Of a stretch of 15,026 nucleotides of DNA, positions 5,845-14,634 are shown in pieces. The notes under the pieces were generated by a model. It worked only from the letters and a program-made list of their open reading frames with translations, did not search any database and was not told the DNA's origin. The position numbers and the translations under genes are program-made. Source of the stretch: JAGVXD01 sp964554415. GTDB lineage: Archaea; Nanobdellota; Nanobdellia; Pacearchaeales; GW2011-AR1. The stretch spans positions 1 to 15,026 of the forward strand of contig CAZKON010000023.1 in NCBI GenBank assembly GCA_964554415.1, written 5' to 3'. Each line of letters begins with the position of its first letter. Within the stretch, counting starts at the first letter, position 1.

Positions 5845-7314
5845 CTAAACGATTGGTTTTAAATCCCTTGCTTTTCTTAGATTTATCTTAGCTCTTTCTA
5901 AAGAAGAGCCTGTATAAAACTCAACTTTGCCTGATAAGATGGCTCTTTGTTTTTGTGTTAATTCATTTTCATACACTTCGGAAAAATAATAGTCACGAAG
6001 AGCAACCTCAATTAAACTACAATTTTGTTTGATTGCTTCTCTTCCTGCATGCTTGACGAAATCGTGTCCAGGCCCATATACTGGATGAATCCATCCTATA
6101 CCGCGGAGTATTGTGACCATGGCTTCACTCGGTTTTTTTCTATAAGACTCTAAATTCGCAGCCATGCGATCTTCATTTATTGAAAGCTGCGGCAGGGATT
6201 TGTCAAGACGTGAAAAAGCCTCATGAGTTTCTACCATCATTCCTCTGGGTTGATAACGTGCAATTACTGAACCGCATAAATCACGCTGGAAATCTGTTTG
6301 GATTAATGAATATAATAAAGGCATTCCACTTTCAACAACCTTTGCCTTGCCAGTCATGTTTTCCCATTGCACTGGGTTGTTTTTTGTTGCATCGCTGCTT
6401 GAACCGCCGAGACGTTGGGCGTTGTCCCGCGAGGTTACTTCTCCAATGGCTGATGAGTACATTTTGCGGATATCATCGGTAAAGTCTGCAAGCACATACA
6501 TTAAGGTTGTAAGACCGTGTCCCACGTCTGCCATTGCTTCTTTTTGAGTTATTTGAGTAGCAGTATAATCTGGTTCCAAACCGAGTTTTGCGAGTACTGC
6601 TAGCTCAAATTCCATAGACCTTCCTTCACCAACCACCATCTCTATTCCTGCGCCTGTCCCGACAATACCGCTAATCTTGCCCTTCAAAGACGAAAAATAT
6701 TCATCACATCTTTCAACACGCTTTGTAAGTCGTGCAGCGTATCCTGCGATGGTTGTGCCAAAAGGTACTGGAGATGTATCCTGAAGGTGCGTTCTGCCAA
6801 CTTGCAGTATTTCGGTAGAGCGTTCAGCAGTTTCACACAATTTCTCAGTGCCTGAGCAGATTTTTGGCCGAATAATCTCTTTCCACGCTCTTTTGTAAAG
6901 GTAAGCTCTTACAGTATCTACTATGTCATAGGATGTTGTTCCTGGATGAAGCAGTGCGAGAGTTTCTGGCGAAACATATCTGCCTAACTCTGCCAGTACA
7001 GCAAGTTGGTCGTGCATTATACGTTCATCTTCTTCCAATAGGCTTATATTTACAGGATCAATCTTTTCTAAAGCTGCTTTTACCTCATCAACATGCCATT
7101 GTTTTGCCTGCCCGAATTCCATTCTTGTCTCCAATAGTAGGCTTTGAAGCCAAGCACATGCAGTCCATTCAGCGCGATCGCTTAAATACGGTCGAAGCGT
7201 GGCAGCACTCACAAAATATTTACTATCGTCAGGAGAAACACAATCCAGACGAAATGAACGAATCGCATAATTCTCTTTTGATATTTTTCCGACAAGGTCA
7301 AAGTCTTCAGGCAT
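5845..7314 (-). CDS. purB: Adenylosuccinate lyase
   Basis: PurB removes fumarate from SAICAR (giving AICAR) and from adenylosuccinate (giving AMP). The 489-aa protein has the fumarase/aspartase fold blocks: HPGTTSYDIVDT (123-134), GRTHLQDTSPVPFGT (173-187) with the catalytic-region His, and the signature loop GGSSSDATKNNP (303-314). The loop differs from the usual GSSxMPxKxNP: Met-Pro is replaced by Asp-Ala, while the serines, Lys311 and Asn313 remain. The short HPGTTSYD block and position after purC favour PurB over argininosuccinate lyase. The ATG is one base after the purC stop codon, so it is the last gene of the purE-purC-purB unit and is probably translated by reinitiation. Its stop lies 13 bp from the convergent tRNA-Ser. 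Confidence 0.94.
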   Translation of the reverse strand: MPEDFDLVGKISKENYAIRSFRLDCVSPDDSKYFVSAATLRPYLSDRAEWTACAWLQSLLLETRMEFGQAKQWHVDEVKAALEKIDPVNISLLEEDERIMHDQLAVLAELGRYVSPETLALLHPGTTSYDIVDTVRAYLYKRAWKEIIRPKICSGTEKLCETAERSTEILQVGRTHLQDTSPVPFGTTIAGYAARLTKRVERCDEYFSSLKGKISGIVGTGAGIEMVVGEGRSMEFELAVLAKLGLEPDYTATQITQKEAMADVGHGLTTLMYVLADFTDDIRKMYSSAIGEVTSRDNAQRLGGSSSDATKNNPVQWENMTGKAKVVESGMPLLYSLIQTDFQRDLCGSVIARYQPRGMMVETHEAFSRLDKSLPQLSINEDRMAANLESYRKKPSEAMVTILRGIGWIHPVYGPGHDFVKHAGREAIKQNCSLIEVALRDYYFSEVYENELTQKQRAILSGKVEFYTGSSLERAKINLRKARDLKPIV

Positions 7315-7315
7315 A

Positions 7316-8416
7316 TTATTCTAGAACCCCATAATCACAAAGAGATTTCAGAATTTCTTCCTGTGCGTTTTGTGTGTGTTGAACTTCTTTTCCGGTAATA
7401 CGCCTTGCAATGTTTGTGTATGTATCCGAGACTTTCATCATAATGTCTACAGGAACGCGATAGCCCGATGCAAGCTGCTTTCGTTCTTCCATGCGCTTTT
7501 TGTTTAAGAGAATATCTCTATCAAGTGTAGCCAGCAGAAACTGCCTGAAACCTTCTTTTGAATTCTCAACAATTTCACCGTTAGCATATTTTTGTGCATC
7601 CCAAGAGCGCGATGAATCCGGAGTGCCTACCTCGTCCTGATAAATCATCTTTCTTTCACCATCACTACCCTTTACATATCCGAACTCAAACTTTGTATCA
7701 ACAAATATTTCATCAATCGCGGCAAATCCTTTTTCTATTAAATCAAAACCTTCGCGCAGCATGCGCTCATAAGTTAATATATCTCTCACTTCAGAGAATC
7801 CAAATGCCTGATAATTCTCTGTAATTTGTTTTCTAGTAATATTAACATCTTCTTCTTCAGGAACGCCTCTAATGCCGTGCAATGTTCCTTTTGTTGAAGG
7901 CGTGATATACAGCTCTGGAAGGCGCTGATGCTCTTTTAGACCTCCCTGCATTGGAATGCCACAAATCTCACGCATTCCATTTTTATAATCGCGCCACATA
8001 CTCCCGGTAATATGTCTCCGCGCAATTGCTTCTATTTTAATAGGTTTTGTGCGCTGAACAATCCAGACAAGCGGGTGTGGAACATCAAGTATGTGATTTT
8101 CTCCCAAATTTGCCTGTGAAAATTGCTGGAACCAGTGGTAAGAGATTGCATTCAGTGCCGCACCTTTTCCAGGAACTCCCATTAATCCTTCTTCGCCGCG
8201 CCAGATACAGTCAAATGCAGAGATGCGGTCGCTGATTACCATAATCCCAAGTTGCGAATCTTTTGGTATATTATAAAACTGGAATGCAATCAATCTTGCA
8301 CTGTCTGAAGGTTTTAACCAGTATACTGAACGCACTTTTCCTGAATATATTTCTCCTTCATGCCGAATGGGCAGAGCATGAGTTGAAGCAAGAGCTAAAG
8401 AAGACAAATCAGACAT
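7316..8416 (-). CDS. purC: SAICAR synthase
   Basis: Joins aspartate to CAIR using ATP. The nucleotide-binding start GEIYSGKVRSVYWL is of the expected G-K-x-R type. VISDRISAFDCIW, GVPGKGAALNAISYHWF, IARRHITGSMWRDY and the conserved VDTKFEFGY follow in family order. With the ATG at 8416 it has 366 aa, longer than the 230-300 aa of short PurC proteins, matching the longer variety. An upstream ATG at 8440 exists, but 8416 is preferred: ATGTCTGA overlaps the purE stop by 8 nt and follows purine-rich GGGAAAGGA. No TATA box lies before it, so it is co-transcribed with purE. Confidence 0.94.
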   Translation of the reverse strand: MSDLSSLALASTHALPIRHEGEIYSGKVRSVYWLKPSDSARLIAFQFYNIPKDSQLGIMVISDRISAFDCIWRGEEGLMGVPGKGAALNAISYHWFQQFSQANLGENHILDVPHPLVWIVQRTKPIKIEAIARRHITGSMWRDYKNGMREICGIPMQGGLKEHQRLPELYITPSTKGTLHGIRGVPEEEDVNITRKQITENYQAFGFSEVRDILTYERMLREGFDLIEKGFAAIDEIFVDTKFEFGYVKGSDGERKMIYQDEVGTPDSSRSWDAQKYANGEIVENSKEGFRQFLLATLDRDILLNKKRMEERKQLASGYRVPVDIMMKVSDTYTNIARRITGKEVQHTQNAQEEILKSLCDYGVLE

Positions 8417-9020
8417 TTCCTTTCCCTTGCATTTTTGCATATTTCTGAGAAATTATTTGGTCATCTTCAATAAGAGACCTTACCTTCTCTGCAGATTCTT
8501 TAAGCAGTATTTCTTTATATAATGGATTTTGACTAGCGAACATCTGTGCAACAAATCGCGCCGCATTTTCAGGTCGTCCAATATATGCGTTAGAGCTCCC
8601 AGAAGGATTATTTACACAACTCATGTTGAAATGGTCAGGCGGGCAGCTGATTGTTGGCCGCCATGAGACAAAAGAGAGTGTGCCTGAAAGAGCGTCAGTT
8701 CCGCCTGCGACAGATATATATGCCAAAGCTCCTTGTATTGAATCGTATTTATCAACTATATCCTGTAAATGAGAAGTTGCCTGATTTATATTTTGGAATC
8801 TCAATACCTGCTTATGAGCAGAACCTATCCTTACATCAAATGGAATCCTATATTTTTTTAATGCACAAGCAATCTTTTCAATATGACTTGGTTCTTCTGG
8901 TTTCTTGCGCTCATCATCGCTTCCTGAACCTGCCAGAATAACTGCACAACCTACATTTGATTCAATGAACTCTTCAAATGTTTTCTCAAAAGAATAACCT
9001 GTATTTGTACCTCCACTCAT
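8409..9020 (-). CDS. purE: Class II-like AIR carboxylase (PurE)
   Basis: Makes CAIR from AIR or N5-CAIR. Length is 203 aa. After an N-terminal extension of about 24 residues comes the core: AVILAGSGSDDE (26-37), FDVRIGSAHK (61-70, with the family Ser-Ala-His), ISVAGGTDALSG (102-113) and SCPPDHFN (125-132). The stretch from ISCPP onward, including NNPSGSSNAYIGRPENAARF, looks more like the PurE domain of animal PAICS (class II, direct CO2 use) than bacterial N5-CAIR mutase. No PurK gene is present, in line with class II. Class assignment is from memory of family motifs and is not certain. First gene of the purE-purC-purB unit, with its own TATA box. Confidence 0.92.
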   Translation of the reverse strand: MSGGTNTGYSFEKTFEEFIESNVGCAVILAGSGSDDERKKPEEPSHIEKIACALKKYRIPFDVRIGSAHKQVLRFQNINQATSHLQDIVDKYDSIQGALAYISVAGGTDALSGTLSFVSWRPTISCPPDHFNMSCVNNPSGSSNAYIGRPENAARFVAQMFASQNPLYKEILLKESAEKVRSLIEDDQIISQKYAKMQGKGNV

Positions 9021-9041
9021 AATTTCTTATATTATTTTTGA

Positions 9042-9049
9042 TTTTTAAA
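9042..9049 (-). promoter_or_regulatory. TATA box of the purECB unit
   Basis: The minus strand reads TTTAAAAA, centred 25.5 nt before the purE ATG. It shows that purECB starts a separate transcript from purLQN, even though only 57 bp separate purN and purE. Confidence 0.65.
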
Positions 9050-9077
9050 TACATAGATAGTAGAGAAGATACGATTG

Positions 9078-9920
9078 TTACCCCTTTGATTCCATGACAT
9101 AGCCTTTGTATTCTAACTCTTGTCCGTTATAAATTACTACAGGATTTCCGTCATCGTGAAACTTTCGCGTGTGCAGAGCAAATTTTTCCTGTGCAATTCC
9201 ATGCAGCGCAAAGCGCAGTGCGGGCCAGTCGCTCATCTCTTTTTGTCTTTTCTGATGTTCTTTTGCGCGTTCCTCATTTATTGGTTGCTCTTCCGGGTAT
9301 TCTACCCATGGACCAGAGACCAAAATTGCGCCTTCATCTGTTTCAGTGTCTACCACGATGATTGAGGAGCGAGTTCTTGTTTCTCCAGCCATAAGCGCAT
9401 CGTACACTGCATTCTCCCCGATATATTTTCTCTTAGATTCGTGATTTAATACTTCTAAGTCTGCAGGATGAATATTAATTGCTCTATTTTGAAAACGGCG
9501 GAGCAAATCTCCCTGAAAAAGCCGCATATATCCAGCAAGTACTGCGAAATCAAAAACAAAACCCTGTTCTCTTTCAAATTCCTGAATATGAAAATACAAG
9601 AGATGATTGAACTCTGCTGCGCGTTTTTTATATTCAAATATGCTTGCAACACTTTCCCGCGCTTTTTTCCAGCTTCCACATGCTTTATATCCGTCAAAAA
9701 CCCGATAAGGTATATTGAATTCATCTGCATAATTAAGTGCGCCGATGCGTTTTTTATTAGAGAATTCTTTGTCGGCAATTAACAAATCAATTGAGAAATT
9801 ACTTTCGGGCGCACGCGAAGATAGCACTGCTTCCCTAAAATTCGTGCCACTACCCGAGGCGAAAGCAACGACATGCATCTTTTCCTGTGTTGGCTTATAC
9901 AAAGGCAGGAAATCGCTCAT
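9078..9920 (-). CDS. purN: GAR transformylase (formyl-THF dependent)
   Basis: Transfers a formyl group from 10-formyl-THF to GAR. Family signals: VVAFASGSGTNF (17-28), FAVLAGYMRLF (125-135), the catalytic NIHPADL with N149 and H151 (E. coli N106/H108), and DTETDEGAILV with D195 in the place of E. coli D144. At 280 aa it is longer than E. coli PurN (212 aa). The extra length lies in an insertion around 72-122 and a C-terminal extension after about 207. The start is set by an ATGA overlap of 4 nt with purQ. The core would begin near an internal Met15, but coupling to purQ favours the first ATG. Last gene of the purLQN unit. Confidence 0.93.
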   Translation of the reverse strand: MSDFLPLYKPTQEKMHVVAFASGSGTNFREAVLSSRAPESNFSIDLLIADKEFSNKKRIGALNYADEFNIPYRVFDGYKACGSWKKARESVASIFEYKKRAAEFNHLLYFHIQEFEREQGFVFDFAVLAGYMRLFQGDLLRRFQNRAINIHPADLEVLNHESKRKYIGENAVYDALMAGETRTRSSIIVVDTETDEGAILVSGPWVEYPEEQPINEERAKEHQKRQKEMSDWPALRFALHGIAQEKFALHTRKFHDDGNPVVIYNGQELEYKGYVMESKG

Positions 9921-10717
9921 GAGAAATGCCTCGCACCATTTTTGAATAGTTGAAGCCCATCTCCGTCTAATGGTAACTCTTTGCCTTTACGCTGAAAAGT
10001 TTCTTTCATTAAGGTCCAATGGGGGAGATGTGTAAAGTCAATTGCGCGTTCAGGATGAGGCATAAGACCTAGAATGCGTTGAGATTCATTAGTTATGCCT
10101 GCAATATCATCAATAGAACCATTGGGGTTTGCCGATAGGAAAAAGTGTTCGCACATCTCGCCGTGTATATATCTTGCAGCAATCATGTTCTTCTCGTTCA
10201 GCCTCTGCATTGTTGCCGGTTCAGAATAAAATCTGCCTTCACCATGCGCAACCGGCACGCGCATTGTTCTTATCCCCTTAGTCCAAGGTCCTGAATTTTC
10301 AAATCTAATATCAACCCAACGATCAATATAATTGGCTGATGTATTATGCAATAACGCGGCTTGTCTACAGCCATATTCTTCGTTGAGCGCGGGAAGCAAG
10401 CCAAGGTTTGTCAAGACCTGAAAACCATTACAAATACCTAAAACAAGTTTATCTCCAGAGATGAATTCTTTTAGTTCTTCCCAGAGGTTGTTCCTAATGC
10501 GATTTGCCAGAGCTACACCTGCTCTTAAATCATCTCCGTACGAGAAACCGCCAGGCAATACAAAAATCTGGTAGTCGCCAATTTTTTTCCTGCGTTTAAT
10601 TAAATCGTTTATATGCACTATATGCGCTGCTGCGCCTGCTTTCTCAAAAGCATATTGTGTTTCTTCATCACAATTTATTCCATAACCTGTAAGCACAAGT
10701 ACATTAGGTTTTATCAT
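9917..10717 (-). CDS. purQ: FGAM synthase subunit I (glutaminase)
   Basis: Releases ammonia from glutamine for PurL. A class I glutamine amidotransferase of 266 aa: VLVLTGYGINCDEET (6-20), LPGGFSYGDDLRAG (54-67), nucleophile elbow LGICNGFQ with Cys96, and MPHPERA with His221 and Glu223 completing the triad. It is slightly longer than usual PurQ (about 225-250 aa). Its ATG overlaps the purL stop by one base (TAATG), and its own stop overlaps purN by four, so all three are translationally coupled. Confidence 0.97.
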   Translation of the reverse strand: MIKPNVLVLTGYGINCDEETQYAFEKAGAAAHIVHINDLIKRRKKIGDYQIFVLPGGFSYGDDLRAGVALANRIRNNLWEELKEFISGDKLVLGICNGFQVLTNLGLLPALNEEYGCRQAALLHNTSANYIDRWVDIRFENSGPWTKGIRTMRVPVAHGEGRFYSEPATMQRLNEKNMIAARYIHGEMCEHFFLSANPNGSIDDIAGITNESQRILGLMPHPERAIDFTHLPHWTLMKETFQRKGKELPLDGDGLQLFKNGARHFS

Positions 10718-13689
10718 TAGAAATTCGCAAACCGCGCCCGATATGTCTTTAACAATTGGTCGAGCTTAGCCGTTACTACCTCCTTTCCAGTTAGTCCATA
10801 TACAATAAATTGAGAATCTTTAGTAATACTCCCTAACCAATGATATGGAATGTTTGTACACAGACTTTCAAATGTGTCGCGCCGCTCTGGATTAACTGTT
10901 ACAATAACACGACCTGCGCTTTCAGAGAACAAGGCAATATCATCATTTTCGACCTCTTCCAACAATCCTTGCAGTGATATACTCATTCCATGCATGCCTC
11001 CTAGTGCAGTTTTTGCCAGCGCAACAGCTAGACCGCCACGATGCACGCTTTGACTAGACGCAAGTAGGTCTTGTGAGATTGCATGTTCAATTACGCGATA
11101 TACTTGTATATTCTGCGAAGTATTTACAATAGGAACTGAATTGCCGATATAGGGTTTACCACGCTCTTGCTCACCACGCATAGCAAAATACTCAGAGCCA
11201 CCAAGCTCGTCATGCGTAGCGCCTAAGAGGTACACTAAATCTCCTGGAACTTTTGCGTCAAGAGAGACTGCTTTTATAATATTTTGAATAACCCCGAGAG
11301 AAGATATCAATAGAGTCGGCGGAACAGATATTTTAACAGGGTTATTCTCTTGGTCATATCCTTTGAAATCATTGAACATACTGTCTTTTCCAGAGATGTA
11401 AGGCAGAGCGTAAGCAACAGCAGTATCATAACACGCTTCACACGCTCTTTTCAACTGTCCGAGGCGTTCAGAATCATTCGAACTGCACCAACAGAAGTTG
11501 TCGAGCAATGCAAGATGGTCTAGAGTGGCTCCAACAGCAATCGCATTTCTGACTGCTGTGTCTATAGCGTTTGCGGCCATATGGTAAGTATCAATATCAC
11601 TATAACCAGGATTTATACCATGAGAAAGTACAATACCTCGTCGTGACGATAAGACTGGTCGTATGATTGTCGCATCGCTATTAACACGACCACGACCCTG
11701 TAAAGGTTTCAGCACTGAACTGCCTTGTACTTCATGATCGTATTGCTCTGAAACAAACGCAAAACTTGCAATATTCAGTCTACCAAGCATAGCTTCCAAT
11801 GATGGCGTTAAGTCCGAGTTGTACATCTTAGAAGGCTCTTCATATGTTTGTTGTGTGAGTGTTGTTAACTGCTCACGTAGCGGCGACCCTGAATGCAGAA
11901 AGTTCATACTTAAATCGACTACACTTTTACCCATGTGTACAACTACGCATTGACCTGAATCTGTAAACTTTCCAATAACTGTCGCTTCAACCCCCCGGCG
12001 TTTCATTAAGTCTGAAAACCTATCCCATTTTTCAGGAGGCACCGAAAGTGTCATGCGCTCCTGCGATTCAGAAATCCATATTTCCCAAGGCTGCAATCCA
12101 AGATATTTTAATGGTACCTTATCCAAATTAACACGGCAACCTCCAGATTCTCTTGCCATTTCTGCAACTGAACATGAAAGACCTCCTGCACCATTATCAG
12201 TAATGCTTGTATATAAATTCAAGTCGCGCGCTTCTTTTACTATAGCATCACTTAATTTCTTCTGCGTAATCGGGTCACAAATCTGTACGGCAGTTGCTGG
12301 ACTTTCAGTATTAAGTTCTTCTGATGAAAAAGTAGCTCCATGAATTCCATCTTTACCTACGCGACCGCCAACCATAACTATATAGTCTTCTGCTCTTGCT
12401 CTTTTTTCATACAACTTCCTGCCTTCTTTTTTTCTTGGAATAAGTCCAAGCGCACGCACGAACACAAGCGGTTTGCCGCAAAACCTATCATCAAAATACA
12501 TAAATCCTTGCGGCGTGGGGATGCCCGAACAATTACTACCCGCTCCGACTCCACGAATAACCCCTTCCATAATCTGTTTAGGTGAAAGCATTTGTTGTTT
12601 TTTATTTTCTTTTCGATAAAGAGGTTTTATTAGATTAGGAGGAGCAAAACAAAATCCATATCCATGTGCAATGGGTTTAGCCCCTAAGCCAAAGCCAATC
12701 TCATCACGATCAACGCCGACAATACCTGTACCTGATCCCCCATAAGGGTCGAGCGCAGAGGGAGTATTATGAGTCTCTGTCTTATCAGTCACTAAAAAAA
12801 ATTCATCAAATGCAATCGCTCCTGCATTGTCTGAAAATACAGAAAAGCAGAAATCATTTCTTCCTTTTTTTGCTCTTACTTCTTCTGTCGCGCGTTTGAT
12901 GTAATTTTTAAATAAACCATCCTTAATTTTGTTAATAGGATCAGCAAAGATAGTGTGTTTACAATGTTCACTCCAAGTCTGCGCAATCATTTCAAGCTCG
13001 ATATCCTTAGGATTCCTTCCTAATTCTCTGAAGTGTTTCTGGATTGTTTTCATATAAGTCAAATCAAGTGCAAGCGGACCGCGACGAGAGCCATCATAAT
13101 TTGCAATGCCTTCTTTTCCAATACTAGTGAGTTGCGAATCTGAAGCATTAAGAATGTCAACTAGTGTAGCATGTTGGATTTCAGTCAGGCACACTTTTGG
13201 TACAGTCGTACCCATACCATTTTCACGAGTGTAAATATCTCGCGATTTAAAGTTTATGCGCTGAATAATTGGGTTTGCAAGGAAGTTCCGCAAACATACA
13301 ATTTCTTCAACATTTAAATCTCCTTCCAGAAGCATTAGCAGTGAAGAATAAACTCCCTGTCCATCGAGACAGACATTCAACCTGTCTTCAATGCTTTCTT
13401 TTGCAGTGATTCCGATATTGTCAGTCACACCCGGTAAGAACCCGACTTCAAACGCGTGCGTAAAGCCTTCTCTTAAAACTGGTTCATCAATAGTTTTTTT
13501 CTGCACTAGCGGATGCGTGAAAAGTTCGGCAATTTTATTTAATTCATCAACGCTAAACTTTGCATCTACTGTATACACATCAACAAACTGTATGTCTTTT
13601 ATGGAGAAACCAAGAGTATTGAGCCTTTTCTTTTGAACAATTGCGCGCATATCTGGAACAGTAGAAATCACTTCAATTCGATGTGCCAT
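10717..13689 (-). CDS. purL: FGAM synthase subunit II, PurS-PurL fusion (PurSL)
   Basis: Converts FGAR to FGAM with ATP and ammonia from PurQ. Counting from the chosen ATG it has 990 aa. Residues about 3-150 form two PurS-like repeats (HRIEVISTVPDMR... and HAFEVGFLPGVTDN...). A linker and two AIR-synthase-like halves follow, with TWSEHCKH (238-245), TETHNTPSALDPYGGSGTG (304-322) and KDSMFNDFKGYD in the second half. No glutaminase domain is present; PurQ supplies it. Separate PurS is therefore unnecessary. Similar roughly 990-aa PurSL proteins occur in deltaproteobacteria such as Geobacter (from memory). Three ATGs stand in line (13695, 13692, 13689). Only 13689, giving MAHRIEV, is 25.5 nt from the TATA box. 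Confidence 0.96.
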   Translation of the reverse strand: MAHRIEVISTVPDMRAIVQKKRLNTLGFSIKDIQFVDVYTVDAKFSVDELNKIAELFTHPLVQKKTIDEPVLREGFTHAFEVGFLPGVTDNIGITAKESIEDRLNVCLDGQGVYSSLLMLLEGDLNVEEIVCLRNFLANPIIQRINFKSRDIYTRENGMGTTVPKVCLTEIQHATLVDILNASDSQLTSIGKEGIANYDGSRRGPLALDLTYMKTIQKHFRELGRNPKDIELEMIAQTWSEHCKHTIFADPINKIKDGLFKNYIKRATEEVRAKKGRNDFCFSVFSDNAGAIAFDEFFLVTDKTETHNTPSALDPYGGSGTGIVGVDRDEIGFGLGAKPIAHGYGFCFAPPNLIKPLYRKENKKQQMLSPKQIMEGVIRGVGAGSNCSGIPTPQGFMYFDDRFCGKPLVFVRALGLIPRKKEGRKLYEKRARAEDYIVMVGGRVGKDGIHGATFSSEELNTESPATAVQICDPITQKKLSDAIVKEARDLNLYTSITDNGAGGLSCSVAEMARESGGCRVNLDKVPLKYLGLQPWEIWISESQERMTLSVPPEKWDRFSDLMKRRGVEATVIGKFTDSGQCVVVHMGKSVVDLSMNFLHSGSPLREQLTTLTQQTYEEPSKMYNSDLTPSLEAMLGRLNIASFAFVSEQYDHEVQGSSVLKPLQGRGRVNSDATIIRPVLSSRRGIVLSHGINPGYSDIDTYHMAANAIDTAVRNAIAVGATLDHLALLDNFCWCSSNDSERLGQLKRACEACYDTAVAYALPYISGKDSMFNDFKGYDQENNPVKISVPPTLLISSLGVIQNIIKAVSLDAKVPGDLVYLLGATHDELGGSEYFAMRGEQERGKPYIGNSVPIVNTSQNIQVYRVIEHAISQDLLASSQSVHRGGLAVALAKTALGGMHGMSISLQGLLEEVENDDIALFSESAGRVIVTVNPERRDTFESLCTNIPYHWLGSITKDSQFIVYGLTGKEVVTAKLDQLLKTYRARFANF

Positions 13690-13710
13690 CATCATCTTTC
13701 TCAGAACAAG

Positions 13711-13718
13711 TTTAAAAG
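13711..13718 (-). promoter_or_regulatory. TATA box of the purLQN unit
   Basis: The minus strand reads CTTTTAAA, centred 25.5 nt before the ATG at 13689 but only 19-22 nt before the two upstream ATGs. It selects the third Met as the leaderless start. A second TATA-like sequence lies at 13727-13734. Confidence 0.55.
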
Positions 13719-13778
13719 AATATCTATGTTTAAAGAACTATGATACACTGCTCGCTTTAGAGGCTTCTCAATTTTTCA

Positions 13779-14621
13779 TTAAGAATGAGAAGTAATCTTC
13801 CCGGCCTGCCATGCTTTTAATACGACACGCGCTGTACGCTCATGGTCAACTGTGCCACCTTTCTTTAAGAGATGGCGCTGTTTCCCAAGTTCTTCAAGCA
13901 GAACTTCAGGGTCTCCTTCTGCAGATATTTTGTAAAAGTTCTCAAAGAGCCCGGGGTGTTCCTGCATTAAACGCGCAACGACAAATTCCGGCTCTTTCAT
14001 TGTATCATATGTCCTTACTCCGATTTCAGTATGTTTTTTTATGTCTCCGCGGACTGGCGCAATATATTCTTCATCTGGTATAACTCCTGGAGTGTCCAAT
14101 AAAAACAAACCCTTCGAAAGTTTTATCTTTTGAATGCCTCTTGTATGCCCTGATTGCGCTGACGTTGATGCTGCTTTCATTCCAGTGAGATAATTAATCA
14201 ACGAACTCTTTCCAGTGTTTGGATATCCTATAATACCAACATGCGCAGCCGCGTGCTTAACTTTCATTCTTTTAACTTCGATATAAATTCTTTCTTTTAG
14301 GGCTTGTTTGCCAATTCTCTTTACGCTGGAAACAAGAACATAAGGTTTTATAGATTTCCTTGTCAACTCTCTTTTTACTGCATCAATGTCTACCAAATCT
14401 ACTTTGTTAATGACAAAAACAAGACGTTTTCCTAATGCGGCAGTATCTGCTTCTAATTCTTTGTGTCTTGTCTTTTCAGGGAATCTGGCATCTAATACTT
14501 CAAGAATTACGTCAGATATTCTTACAACTTCGCGCGCTAGTGTTGGATAGGCAACGCGATGCTGGTTCGTGCTATCGCTTGGTCTTCTGCGGCGAGATGA
14601 AAAAACAGAGCCTGAGTGCAT
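13779..14621 (-). CDS. Circularly permuted GTPase, YlqF/RbgA family
   Basis: A probable ribosome-assembly GTPase, 280 aa. GTPase motifs appear in permuted order, diagnostic of this class: G4 NKVD (72-75), G5 SSVK (98-101), G1 GYPNTGKSS (132-140), G2 GHTRG (158-162), G3 DTPG (176-179). The N-terminal RISDVILEVLDARFPEKTRHKEL is also typical. In bacteria RbgA matures the 50S subunit; eukaryotic Nog2/Lsg1/Mtg1 are relatives. The archaeal target is presumably the large subunit (inference). A TTG start at 14627 would add two residues. ATG 14621 is preferred because the TATA box is exactly 25.5 nt upstream. A small inverted repeat (13764-13770/13786-13792) spans its stop codon. Confidence 0.93.
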   Translation of the reverse strand: MHSGSVFSSRRRRPSDSTNQHRVAYPTLAREVVRISDVILEVLDARFPEKTRHKELEADTAALGKRLVFVINKVDLVDIDAVKRELTRKSIKPYVLVSSVKRIGKQALKERIYIEVKRMKVKHAAAHVGIIGYPNTGKSSLINYLTGMKAASTSAQSGHTRGIQKIKLSKGLFLLDTPGVIPDEEYIAPVRGDIKKHTEIGVRTYDTMKEPEFVVARLMQEHPGLFENFYKISAEGDPEVLLEELGKQRHLLKKGGTVDHERTARVVLKAWQAGKITSHS

Positions 14622-14634
14622 GTGCAATTAAGGG

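Noticed and set aside
5706..5891. 61-aa open frame on the plus strand
   Set aside because: It runs across the tRNA-Ser gene and the purB 3' end; the tRNA explains the sequence.
6180..6547. Plus-strand frames of 100 and 66 aa
   Set aside because: They are antisense to purB, which is full length with intact motifs.
8417..8440. Upstream purC start at 8440, eight residues longer
   Set aside because: It lacks a purine-rich ribosome-binding sequence and lies deeper within purE; the ATG in ATGTCTGA gives the usual short overlap.
9455..9782. Overlapping frames of 107 aa (minus) and 104 aa (plus)
   Set aside because: Both lie within purN, whose frame carries clear catalytic motifs through this stretch; they have low-complexity composition and no start signals.
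14622..14627. TTG start for the GTPase
   Set aside because: An ATG two codons later lies at the exact TATA spacing seen throughout the window.
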